Assembly (NCBI GenBank): GCA_019022495.1
Contig: JAFEKR010000006.1
Span: forward strand, 496,001-560,000
DNA from: Epichloe hybrida
Taxonomy: Eukaryota; Ascomycota; Sordariomycetes; Hypocreales; Clavicipitaceae
DNA: 64,000 nt
Direction of reading: 5' to 3'
How positions within the stretch are numbered: the first letter of the stretch is position 1; each line of letters opens with the position of its first letter. The notes below the pieces were generated by a model. It had not been told where the DNA came from. It saw only the letters and a list, made by a program, of their open reading frames with translations, and did not search any database. Below are positions 23,096 through 33,735 of this stretch, one piece after another. The translations under genes and the position numbers were made by a program.

Positions 23096-25335
23096 ATGGT
23101 TGGGGTGACGGGGAGCGAACCAGACTTGTTTGTTTTTTTCCCCTGCCCTTGGGCGAGGGGTGTGAATTAATCCACGACACGACAAGGACAAGGCATGATT
23201 CTCCATCCAGGCGGCGGCAACACTGTCTGCGTCTGTGAAGGGTGTGAAAGGGGAGAGGGAGGCTGTCGTGATTAGCTGCTGGGTCTTCGGCCATTGACAT
23301 TGTACATGCACATACATTGACCGGCACAGGGATCACAAGGCGTCCTTTCTGTACCCATGGATGTACACAAGGGCCTACTCCGTGCATGTACATACGGAGT
23401 GCGCATACATGTGTACATGGACTGCGCCAGCGATGTATCACCTCCGCCTCAATATAAAGGGGTTCGTTGGATGCGTCCGGGGCCTTACTGATTTCCTAGC
23501 TAATTTAGCCGTTATGCATTCTTAGCCTCTACATGTACCGCTCTGCACATACATGTACATACATATTAGGCCTGAGGGGCTTTGTACATACATACTTGTA
23601 TGTACTTTAGCGCTAGACTGATTACTAAGGCTTTGCATTTTATTAGTCGCGTATTCTTCTTAAAAGAGGGTTTCATAATCCGTAATAGGTCTTGCTCTTC
23701 CACAGACAAGTCGCTCCTATTCCTCTCCATACCCTGTGCAACAAGTAACGCGACCATGTACTCGGTACCACGCGTTGTCAGAAGCCATGCTCTGGATCCT
23801 GTCGCGCGGTCGCTGTCATGTTTATTCATCGTCCCATCACAGTCACAGCTTACGGATTAGCGTGGCGCCAGTTGCCAGAGCCAGAGGGTGGGTCACCGTC
23901 GCCCCTTGACCCTTGAGGCCCTCCTTTTTTAAAATGTCCTTTTCAATATCAGCTTGTTGTGTCGAGCGGCGCGGCAACAACAGCGCAGCGGGCCAGTTGG
24001 AGACCATGTGAGGTCTGATTACTTTTACTCATGTGTTACGGACTATGTACATACAGAACAGATCCCACACGATGCATCAGCGACTGATCATTGCAGCAGC
24101 TCCTGATTCGAATTATTCAGCTTGGGTTCAAGTTGCCCAGGCAAATATACATTATGTACTCCGTACATACACCTGTACGTGCAGTTGGACGCCGCCTTTT
24201 TGAGCTAGCAAAACGGGATCCCATTGTCACTTATCCCGTCCTTTTCTCCGTCACCGGCTAGCCACCAACAACCTGCTCACGCTCGCTTAGCCAAATGACG
24301 GTGGAAACAGAAGCAGGGGGCTTGTCAGTTCCTGCACTCAATCAGCCAGTCCCAGACGGCGATTTGATTGCCCCCCTCCTCCCCTATGTACGAAGTCACG
24401 GTGCTGTTTCTACATTACATGTAATGTAGCCTCTGAGCCTACATGTACGTTTTGCACCTCCTGTCATCCGTAACGACTGGCGGCCCCCCGTCCAGCAAGA
24501 CCGCGAGGCAATGACGGATACATCAAAATGACGCGAATAACACGCTGTACATTCATGCTCCGTAATCCGTACGTGGAGTGCATGATGATACCATTGCCGT
24601 CGCAAGGTTGAACGAAATTGCATGTTTGCGTTGCCAGGGGGTCCCATGGCCTCGCTCCTTTTCCCTTGGTCCGTGCTGCATTAACGTTGGCGAAGTCAAG
24701 TGGGTCGAAATTTACGGATCCATTGACACACCTCTTTTTCTTCTTTTTGCTTATCTTATTCGCCTTTTGCTTTGCTTGTCTCCCTCCCCTCCACTTGACT
24801 TGACTTGGCGGGATTGGAAGCAAACGTCGATGACAAATCGAATCAACAGATGCCCTGCCCTGTTGACAGTTTCCCACGGTGGTTATCGATAATGCCTCGA
24901 ATTACAGGCCCCTTTCGTTCAACATTGCGACATTCATTCACCCCCCCCGTCCTCCCCGTCCTCTTTCCATGAAACACCCACCAACAGCAAACGGAGGGTG
25001 CCGTCATGTACGTACATATCATAACATATGTAATAGATATTTAAACAAATTTCTGGCTACGGGGCACCACGGACATGATCTTTAGCCAGAAATGCGGTCT
25101 CTTGCTAACATCATAATATCATTCGTGGTCTGGGCGTGCGACGATCGATCTGCTGCATCCGCCGAAAAGATAATTCGGATAGGGCTGCTTACAGGGTTGT
25201 ATTCGGAGCACACAATCCCCTGGTTGGTATGTCCTGCACCCGCGAAGCTGTTTTCCAGGTGAGGTTCCTCTCCGAGATGGCCTACTAGCACACGTATGTC
25301 GTTGCTTGCCATTGCTCTACACAAACCGTGAGAGA

Positions 25336-25387
25336 TGCAGACAGGTGCAGACAGGTGCAGACAGGCAGGTGCAGACGGGCGCAGACG
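25336..25387 (+). repeat. 10-bp tandem repeat (gtgcagacag)
   Basis: About five imperfect units of gtgcagacag, with one 4-bp cagg insertion and decay to gcagacgg at the distal end. Confidence 0.8.
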
Positions 25388-26156
25388 GACCATTGAGTCA
25401 AAGCAACTTGTTGACTCTTTTGGTGGTGGCATCTGGCGGCGCAGGGGTCCCCGGTCGTCTCATGTCACATGTCACGGCAACAAGCTGCAGAAAATTGGCC
25501 ACTCCACTGAAGTTGGACCCAGCAGCCCAGCTTCCTTCGCCTGTGGATCGCCTATTTCGCATTTGGTATTGGGACCGTCAATTTTTATATTGCAATAACG
25601 AGTTCCAGCAAGACCTGCGACAGGCCGACTTGCCAACGACATCGGTGTTGACTTCGACGCAATCCTTCTGGAGCTTCCTTGCATCGCCTTGTTTCCTCGC
25701 TTCCTTCCCCTTCCAACGCCACCAAGACCTGCTCCTCCATCAAGCCCCAAAAAGCAGTTTGTCGTTGTGCTTTTCTTGGGTCACGCAGACTCACGCTGCA
25801 GCGGCAACGTCATATCATGATCCACAATCCACAATCCAGACCACCTGCAAACACGAGATGGTGGTGGCCTGTATCCACATTGTCTGAAGCCTTCCCTTTG
25901 GCTGCCATGCGATTTATGCAACCATGTCCTCGTGGGCCAATAATACAGCATGTATGTATGTACATTGTTGTACATGTATGTATGCACACTAGATCAAACG
26001 TTTTATCGTCAAGCTTGGCGCTTTTTGGAAATCGGCTCCGAGTCACTGTCTGTCTGTCTGTCTGGCTCATGGCTCATTACGCTCACGCACACTGAGTTCT
26101 TTTTCTCCTTCACCCGTCTGCAACACAGTCCGTGACCAGCGCCACGCCGCCGTCGA

Positions 26157-26203
26157 GCGTGTGCGTGTGGTGTGCGTGTGGTGTGCGTGTGGTGTGCGTG
26201 TGG
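26157..26203 (+). repeat. 11-bp tandem repeat (gtgtgcgtgtg)
   Basis: Four near-identical 11-bp units. Alternating purine-pyrimidine GT/CG content makes Z-DNA formation possible. Confidence 0.85.
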
Positions 26204-26530
26204 TTGTAACTGGTTGACCTCCTGAGTCCTGGACTCCTGGCTGAAGCTCATTCAGTTGGATGTCCCGGAGGCAGATTCCTGTTGTCCTGTGTCATGTCCG
26301 AGACAATTGGCGCCCATTTACTTACTGCAAGACCTGGCAAACTGGGTCAATATGTAGGAAGGGCGACGAGCAAGCCACCACCGTACATTGTATGTGCTGC
26401 TGTCTCTCGAGTGCACACACAGCAATGCACAACAATGCACAGCAATGAGATTTCCACCCTTTTGTGCTCCGTACAGAGTACTCGGGGTCGGAGTTCCTCA
26501 TACGGGCGACCAGATAGATCCAGCAGGGTC

Positions 26531-26589
26531 ACTAAACGCGCATATCGCGTTTTTTGAATGCGCATATCGCGTTAGTCCAAAAACGGAAG
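26531..26589 (+). repeat. Left terminal inverted repeat
   Basis: 59 bp, identical to the reverse complement of 27431-27489. It begins actaaacgcgcatatcgcg and ends ccaaaaacggaag; the next base differs between the two ends. Confidence 0.95.
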
Positions 26590-27074
26590 GACAGTCCCCA
26601 CACCAAATTTTAGTGTGGCTCGCGTCCATTGATTTTTACTGTTAACTGAGATACCTATTTGTGCGATATTTGAAGGTATTGATGTTATTGAAAAAGCTGC
26701 TATTGAAGCTATCATGACTGCCCTGACAGCGGATTGTACGGAATAAATTGAATTTGACTTGCGGGTGGCTGAGAGAGATCGTTAGGGAAAGCTTGACTTA
26801 GCGTTAGTGTAAATACAGGCGTTGGCGTGGTATAGCCTGCTTCTATTGACTGCAACGGATGATTTTGTGTCAATCTTGTTTATAAGGCTAGAATAGCACT
26901 TGCAGTAGCTTGCTATGAGCTTGTGAGGGCATCAATAAGGGCGTCAAATCGCGTGGCTAGGCTAGCTAGGGTGTTGCGTTACCCGCCGCGGCCACGGCGT
27001 GTAATTCCACTATGGGTTGAAGCTGTAGATGTTGCTGTGCCCCTACTACCCCGAGCTGAAGCTGATGTTGTTGC

Positions 27075-27827
27075 TTATGAAGCCCGCGATGCTCGCGATA
27101 GCTGTGATGCAGCGAGGTTAACAGCCGATCTGTTCCTTCCCTTAGCTACTACCCGAGCCTGTTCTATTGTATCGCGAATCCTGCCTGTACCTGAAACTAT
27201 TCCAGGTGCAGTGTAAGGGCCGTTGCGGGCCTGCCGTCTATAAAGAGCGTTGCGTTGTTGCGTTGCGTTGTTGCGTTGCGTTGTTACGTTACGAGGTCTT
27301 GTGATAATAAAAAGGAAGGCAAGGAATTTTACAGAAGAGGTTGCAAGCGTTGCACGTTGCGGTGAGCTGCCTGCATTCGCCACTAAAAAGAGCTGGTATA
27401 TTTGGCGGGAGATTGGGTGGAAAGGTACTTCTTCCGTTTTTGGACTAACGCGATATGCGCATTCAAAAAACGCGATATGCGCGTTTAGTTGCCCGATCCA
27501 GCAAGACGCCATGATGTGGATCAAATGCACAATGCCGGGGGTTCTCGCGTGAAAACGATAAATCCGCACGATTTTGTATGGTCCCATACTCATCACTCGT
27601 TGATGCATTTCGTGCAGCTCCTTGTTGTCTAACACACCATCACCAGAACTTTGCCCCGCTAAAGTCGTCTCACTCATGATTACATACTGTTCAGTGTTCC
27701 CAGTTGCCTTCGGGGTTGCAGCTAGAACGGCACGGACCCAAAAAGAATTCCCAACCCGACTTGTACCATCCGCATGCCCTCCCTTCACGACCCTGGCCCA
27801 CCTTCCGAAGATTTGTTTGGTCGCCAT
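27075..27827 (-). CDS. Uncharacterised open frame running into the TIR element
   Basis: From ATG 27827 on the minus strand a frame of 250 codons stays open, first through 338 bp of unique flank and then through the right TIR into the element, stopping at 27075. The flank-encoded part reads like a real protein (GNSFWVRAVLAATPKATG, ELHEMHQRVMSMGPYKIVRI), but I do not recognise it. The likely history is a gene whose 3' part was displaced by the element. No splice-supported upstream exon was found. Expression is uncertain. Confidence 0.28.
   Translation of the reverse strand: MATKQIFGRWARVVKGGHADGTSRVGNSFWVRAVLAATPKATGNTEQYVIMSETTLAGQSSGDGVLDNKELHEMHQRVMSMGPYKIVRIYRFHARTPGIVHLIHIMASCWIGQLNAHIAFFECAYRVSPKTEEVPFHPISRQIYQLFLVANAGSSPQRATLATSSVKFLAFLFIITRPRNVTTQRNNATQQRNALYRRQARNGPYTAPGIVSGTGRIRDTIEQARVVAKGRNRSAVNLAASQLSRASRAS
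27431..27489 (-). repeat. Right terminal inverted repeat
   Basis: 59 bp, perfect inverted copy of 26531-26589. The flanking bases (gggtc at the left, tgccc at the right) show no shared duplication outside the TIRs. Confidence 0.95.
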
Positions 27828-29599
27828 TGCGTGATTGATGCAGGGACGTCGGTACAATTGTATAACTGTGTTGACGGCATGGCAGCGCCACAATCGTTCT
27901 CAGGTACGATATCGCAGGTTGAACTGTACCTGTCCGCGAGATCAACGTTGCCGATTCTGTATAGGGTAGCTCGACATTGACCAGTGAAGGTTGGGAAGGA
28001 GGGAGGGAGGAGGGAGTGGCTTGCAGAGTACGTGAGTACGTACCCATGACTCAGTCGGCCACTCTAACAAGTTCGACTGCCAAATGATTAATCCAGTGAC
28101 TCAGCACCATTCATTGTCCCGACTCCGAACAAGGACCAGCTCATGAGTCAGAGATGCGTCACTTCTGATGGAGCATGTAGCCGCAAGAGTGAACTTGTCC
28201 TGACGAGACGAACCGCGAACTTTATGGCAATGCCGCCATGCGCTAGCCACGAGCAAGCTGACAATTATCTTCGCGCCCAAGTGCGAGTCGACTCACCTGC
28301 CGCCGCCTGTGAGCAGCTGCCCGCCGCCGGTGCTCCTCATGTTCGGCCGAGGCACCCACGGCTTCGAGATGGTTTCATACAACTCCCAGCGACGTCCATG
28401 GCGCCGTTGTTTTACATGCTCTCTACCGTTCGTCTTTTTCTCATTATCATTATCATTCTCCTGATACCCTGATACTTTGCGGCTTTCCGATATCTCCTCT
28501 ACGAGCACCAGTGTAGGAGTCTTTGCGGAAATAGAGTTGTTGTCCGAGTAGAGTGACTAGTCTTAGTCTTATGCAATCGTTGAGTTCGTCCGGCTCACTC
28601 TAATCCAAGCTTTTTCGACTGAACAAACCTTGGCAGGCTCGCCATTGTGGAATATACTTTTAAATCCCACAAGAGTAAGCGCTGTGACGGCAAGTAGGCT
28701 TCTTCATTGCAAAAACCGCAACCCAGCTTGGCCGGGAACAGGATGAGCACGGGAGACGATAGAAATTTCTTGATTCGACCCCCAAGAAATGAAATGCAGC
28801 TTTTGTCGCAAGAAGCAGAGACGTTTATAATATCAAGAGGGCTACGGCCGACTGAGTTTCTCACCGACTTCTCACCTGCAGACAAGGTTCATTCGCCACG
28901 TGCCTCTAATAAGACTGCTCTTGTCTCCCACAAAGCCATATTGAACAGAGTTCACTGTGAATTCTTGGAGCATAGTGCTCACTTGTTCTCCTCTTAAATC
29001 CTCGACCTTTCAATTCGGTCTCAGGCGCGTTGGTGAGGTTAATTCTGCGCTCACAAACCGGTTGCTCGACTCTCCCCCAACTTTGCCTCCACTTACACGA
29101 CTGATCGATACAACGCACTCTCAGTAATATTCTGCTCTCAAGGAACACAAAAATTAAGGAGATAGGTAAGAGATCCTTTTCGCTGATTTCTTCCTCTTAT
29201 CTTTCTTCTGTTCTTTGCTGGTGCTTTTTGGTCAAAGGGCACTTGCTACCTGGAGCTCCTTCCTCCATGCACACATTCCAAAATCTGCTGTGTCGAGATT
29301 TGAAGAAAATACTTCAGCACAAAGCTTCTACCCTTCCATCAAATTTCATGATCAATTTTTCTTCTTGGTTTTTTGGTTCAAAGCATATGCAGGTCGTTCG
29401 TTTCCTTGACCCTCTATACCACCTTCTCTCCCGCCGGTTTACCTTTTACCTTTCCAATCCAAAGTCTAACCTTGAGCTACTCAATCTCGCAAGAAAATGA
29501 CATATAAAGGCTGACAGGAGCCCTGACTTTCAACTTCCTAGCCTCCTTGTTTCATTTTCTCTTCATTCTTTTTACTCGAATCAAGAACAGAAAAACAGG
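27828..29599. other. Intergenic region upstream of the 698-residue protein gene
   Basis: About 1.8 kb. Frames at 28143-28472 and 28707-28997 are open but show no family features. The 400 bp before 29600 are T/C-rich with TTTC tracts, as in a fungal promoter and 5' leader. Confidence 0.4.
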
Positions 29600-31949
29600 A
29601 TGGCTCGAAAGCCCCGCGATATGGGTAAGCCCGTCGTTGTAGCGGCGACACCTGAGAAGTATGACATGGTCACTTCTCAGAGAGCTCTTATCAAGAATGG
29701 ATTTCACCCTGCTGTGACGTCCAAGTCACCTTCAGAAATCGAGTCCGAATGGGGTATGAAACTTCGCCATCTCACTCAAAAGCCTTCGAAATCAGAATTC
29801 GAGGCATATGCGCCTTTCAGGTATTTGACTACAGTAGGTGTTCCACTGTTTATGTATATTGGCTTCCACCTGATGCTGACCGCTGGAATAGGCCACCCTT
29901 CTGTTTCGTTACGAGACCAAGTACGTTGATTCAAAGAAGGGGGCAGAAAGTGCCCACGGAAATAATTCGCTGGCAAAAATATTGAATACTGTTGATGTCG
30001 GAGGCGAAGTCGCAGATGCTCTTTTTGCCCAGGGGCTGGACACAGTTTTGAAGGCCGCGATCACTTCAACCACCTCTTGGCTGGCAGTGTCAAACGTTGC
30101 TGTAAGTCAAACCCTTCGCCGCATGTCCGTGATATGGCTGACCGTAAACTTAGAGAATCTGGGACTTCAACGCTTCAGACTTCAGAACCAGCGGTAATTC
30201 AGGCGTGCTTCTGGCTGTAACTCCTGAATGCACGGTGGGCGAGATGAAAATGGCCTGTGATATGGATCCATACGGACTAGATCCCTCCAAATCCATCTCC
30301 CGCTGGTGCGGTGAAGCTTTGAAGCTCGAAAAGGAAATATTTCTTTCCATCTATCTTCTTCATGGCCGTGTAACAGGTAAGATGGGCCGCAAAAAAAGAT
30401 GCAAAAACAAGCAGGATACCAAGAAGATTATGCCTGTGGATTTCCTGGCAAATGAGATTGTCGATGCTATCAAAGGCATTCGAGACGTGTCCACAATTTG
30501 GGGTGCTGGTCAATTTGTGTCCAGTCCTCATTGCCGGTTATTTGAACCATCAGCCATTTTCTCTGTTACCCGACTCAGGGGACTATGTCAGTCAAACTAG
30601 ATTTCTTTAGACTTCTTGGGGGGGGGGCAACATTGCTGACTATTCTGCTAGTGAAACAAATTTCCGAACAACGAAACTCGTTCAGAGTGCTGCACTTTCA
30701 GAATATCCCTTTTCTAGACCGTCGCATGGTCGCCATTATACTACGAGCCTGTCCGAACGTTCGCATGATTGGCATATACGAATGTCCGCTAATACATTTT
30801 GGCGACGTCCTCTGTCTGATAGATCTTGTCTATGAGGTCAATTATGAGCGTCGAAAGAAGAAAATACCCGAAATCACAGGTTTTGATTTCTATCCCCATT
30901 ACAACAAGGGGACCCCATTTGCGAGCCCTACCACAGCTACCTATGGTTTAACTTGGGGGCCACAAAAGCTGGATGTTGTCCAACGAGGTTTCTTCAACGT
31001 CATAATGAAAGCTTTCATGAAAGCAAAAAGGATGAAACTGGGACTTTTGTTTGACAAGGACAAGGCATTTTGCAAGTATCTGAACCACATTCCGAACTAC
31101 CCGCTTGCAGTCCCCACGTTTCTTGACGCCATGTACCGATACCTGGAAGTCAAGGATGAGAAGGTGCGAAAAAGGGTTCTATACGATTTACTCAAGCCAG
31201 TCCGACTTGGCGTAGAGACACACATGGAACGGGACTGGCCGGTTTGGTACACGACCGTTATGGGAAGGAGTGTCGTGTTTTGTTCATCCTGTGGGTACGA
31301 AACCTTGGAAGAGTTCTTCTCTGCCCATGCTCGCCAGATGCCTCCTCATAAAAGGGTCTGCGCAGGTTGCACTCTACAGCTTTGGCTGGATGAGGAAGAT
31401 GATCACCTGAAAGCCTACAAGAAACAAATCCTCGACACCCTGTTCCCTGATTGGAGCGGATCGGGTTTCAACCTCGATGCGCCAATTCCGCCGTCTGTGA
31501 AGAAGATCATCAACCTACACTCGACGGAATCGGTCCGACCCGAAGTCAAGGACATACTGATAGACAGCAATGGAGAGATGTACTGCCCACAGATCATGGC
31601 GGCCCTCGTGCGAGACAACAAGGTCCATTCTGATTCACTGCAAAACCTACCCAGCCTGTCAGACCTATTGACAGGACCAAGTAGCATGGACAGATGGGGC
31701 CATGTCTATAACAAGTGTAACAATCTGGACATCTACTGCAGGTCGATCAGGAGAGTCCACGAGGAGAGCAATGGCAAGGACGACGACAAGGCCGTTCTGA
31801 AAGGAAGAGTGGATGGCAGTATGCCTGACCACATCGAAGAGCTACAGCCTCCAAAGCAAGCCAAATACGGAGTCGCAAGCAATGACTTTCACGCTGCGGT
31901 CATGTTCTACCAGGGATTAGCCTGCATGGGCTGGACGGGATATAATTGA
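29600..31949 (+). CDS. Uncharacterised 698-residue protein with two CxxC pairs
   Basis: Four exons: 29600-29833, 29892-30101, 30154-30508 and 30652-31949. Introns 1 and 2 (58 and 52 bp) are clear. Intron 3 (30509-30651) rests on an acceptor TAG preceded by a GCTGAC branch site and on phase, but its donor (GTCAAT) is unusual; a G10 run (30618-30627) lies inside it. The N-terminus is basic (MARKPRDMGKPVVV). The middle has a leucine-rich-repeat-like stretch (FRVLHFQNIPFLDRRMVAII, then ACPNVRMIGIYECP). A likely zinc-binding unit CSSCGYETLEEFF ... VCAGC lies near residue 480-510. I do not recognise the family; the layout recalls F-box/LRR-like hypothetical proteins of filamentous fungi, without an F-box being visible. 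Confidence 0.7.
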
Positions 31950-32448
31950 GTCTAGAAGAAACATTTGGCTAGAGCGAAGAAAGGCAGCTGGGCACAATGG
32001 CCGACAGATTATGGAACAGAATGAAACATGCACGCAGGAATTTTGACAGAAATCGATGACTGATAAAGGCGGTATTATATTCTTTGATTTGAAATGGGGA
32101 AAAAGAAAACAAAGCATTCTTCAGACACGGTGTGTTGAGATGGGATCACGAAACTCGTGAGTGGTCGGCCGATGCGCATTGCCCGACAACAAAAAAGTCC
32201 TGGGAACTCGAGAATAGAAGAAAACACGGAAAAAGGCTATGGGTGGAACAGTTTTAAACAAGGAACGGATTAGAATAATCAGAATCGCTATCAACAATAT
32301 ACATTAGCTCAAGTTGCCTGGCTGAATTGAAAGCAAGCCGAAAAAGAGTCTCCACCACGTGACTTGAAGATATTCCCCAAGATGACCATGGCCCTCGAAC
32401 CCGTCTCCTCCGCACGATAAGCCTTGAACGAGGACACGTCGCGCAGCC
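31950..32448. other. Intergenic region before bL36m
   Basis: About 500 bp covering the 3' UTR of the upstream gene and the promoter of the bL36m gene. Nothing else was seen. Confidence 0.4.
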
Positions 32449-32843
32449 ATGGCCTCGCTCCTACTCCTACGGACTCTCGCCCTGCCCGCGAGGATACTTG
32501 CTTCGAAACCCTCTGTCGGAGGTCCCGCCACACACCCATTTCACACAGCCTCCGCACCAAGCTGGGTGCATTCACTCTTCAGCAATGCCTGGACAGCGAC
32601 AACGAGCCGGACGCTGGGAGGATCGATGCAGCAGACGAGGGGGATGAAGGTGCACAGTTCCGTGAAGAAGAGATGCGAGCATTGCAAGGTAAGTTGTGCC
32701 GCGGTGCTTCCGCAAGAGAGTTGCTGACGCGGATTTTTCTTCTGGTGCCGCAGGTCGTTCGACGAAAGGCCGGCAAGAGACATAATGGGTACTTGTACAT
32801 AATTTGCAAGTCAAACCCGCGACATAAGCAGCGACAAAGCTAG
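32449..32843 (+). CDS. RTC6: Mitochondrial large-subunit ribosomal protein bL36m
   Basis: Exons 32449-32688 and 32754-32843 encode 109 residues. The first 65 or so are a Ser/Thr/Arg/Ala-rich mitochondrial presequence (MASLLLLRTLALPARI...). The mature domain starts at MKVHSSVKKRCEHCK and continues after the 65-bp intron with VVRRKAGKRHNGYLYIICKS, NPRHKQRQ. The Cys-Cys-Cys-His set (CEHC, IICK, PRHK) is the zinc-ribbon signature of bL36. The intron has a TTGCTGAC branch site. bL36m sits in the large subunit of the mitoribosome. Confidence 0.95.
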
Positions 32844-33019
32844 ATTGATTCCGGGATTTCGGACGAGCAGGAATGAATGTCATTTGGATGTAAATTTTAA
32901 TTTCTTTATTTGGTACATGAGGATCAAGAACAGGAGAGTATTATGCGAGCGTTCGACTTGCAAGGGATTTCTATTATATGATGGAGATGGCTGGCTCGGA
33001 TTCGACCAAGACTTGTACA

Positions 33020-33492
33020 CTACATGCCCTCGACGTACCGCTCCATACTTTCCCACTCGGTCTTGCCGGTCGATAGAAGATAGCGAATGTGATTCTGGAA
33101 TGATCAGATTTGAGGGGGGAAATGGAAGAAAAAAAAACCACATGTCGTGATGCAGGGCTCTCTCTCACTATATCTGTTACGTCTCTGCGCTTCTCGAATT
33201 CATCTCGTGCGAAGCGCCGTGTTTCCAACTTGGTCTGCGCATCGCGGATGGGTTTTGTGCCGCGGAGGATGGTCCTGTAGAAGGAGAGGACGCGGGATCT
33301 TTGCAGAAACTAGTTTTTATTGTTTGAAAATTTATGAGTTTTTTTTTCTTCATGTGTTTATTATTCATGTTGCTGAATTTGTATCCGGCTGGGCGGGAGG
33401 CGTGAAATACGTACGTGGTCGAGGCTCAACGCGCGCTCGAGTTTGCGACGAGTGGCATAGCCACGGGCTCGCAGGTGCGTTGCGAACCTCAT
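33020..33492 (-). CDS. LYR-motif mitochondrial protein (LYRM2-like)
   Basis: A small three-exon gene hidden among short frames: minus-strand exons 33492-33415, 33309-33169 and 33094-33020 give 97 residues. Introns 33414-33310 (GTACGT donor) and 33168-33095 are both phase 0. The protein starts with an Arg-rich presequence (MRFATHLRARGYATRRKLER), then a LYR-like segment FLQRSRVLSFYRTILRGTK, a helix with RRFARDEFEKRRDVTD, and a last exon NHIRYLLSTGKTEWESMERY. This order matches the LYRM2 family, whose members bind mitochondrial acyl-carrier protein and help build or tune complex I. The first motif residue is F rather than L. Tail-to-tail with bL36m and 243 bp head-to-head from the NatD gene. Confidence 0.82.
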
Positions 33493-33735
33493 GGGGTGGC
33501 TACCATTGATCTCGTACCTGTGAGTAGAATCTTTTATAATCTGAAGGAAAAAGAAAAAAAAAAGTTCGAGATAGTTTTGCTAGGGAAGGAGTTGGAGGAT
33601 GGGGGGTGAGTTTGTCCGGAACGGAAGAACCTCGGGTTAGCGGCGCGCGGTGACGCATTATTTTTCCCTTGTTAAGTCATGCTTTTTTTTTTTTTTGTGT
33701 CTTGACGGTGTCTTATCGTGAATGATGCTTTCAAC
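33493..33735. promoter_or_regulatory. Shared divergent promoter, LYRM2-like / NatD
   Basis: 243 bp between two divergent start codons, with homopolymer A (33550-33562) and T (33682-33696) tracts of the kind that exclude nucleosomes in fungal promoters. Confidence 0.6.

Larger units (their letters stand above)
22740..26530. other. Gene-poor 3.8 kb region with minisatellites
   Basis: No convincing gene in 3.8 kb. The first part is the promoter of the PH-domain gene. Palindromic tacatgtac and actccgtac motifs recur (about 23300-23600, 24150-24180, 24415-24450, 25005-25020, 25950-25985), with three tandem arrays listed separately. The AT-richer patch at about 23500-23700 could be an eroded repeat. 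Short frames on both strands show no conserved features. Confidence 0.45.
26531..27489. mobile_element. 959-bp non-autonomous DNA element with perfect 59-bp terminal inverted repeats
   Basis: The 59 bases at 26531-26589 are the exact reverse complement of 27431-27489. Each TIR contains two copies of a cgcatatcgcgtt motif, plausible transposase-binding sites. No long flanking duplication exists; if TA is the target site, the TA dinucleotides at 26533-26534 and 27486-27487 would be the duplication and the outer AC/GT match chance. The interior has no transposase signature, contains a GCGTT-rich tandem array (27249-27293) and is not AT-biased, so it has not been hit by RIP. Best read as a MITE-like or internally deleted TIR element of unknown superfamily. 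Confidence 0.8.

Noticed and set aside
23566..23829. Minus-strand 87-codon frame in AT-richer DNA
   Set aside because: Could be an eroded transposase trace, but no signature motif was seen.
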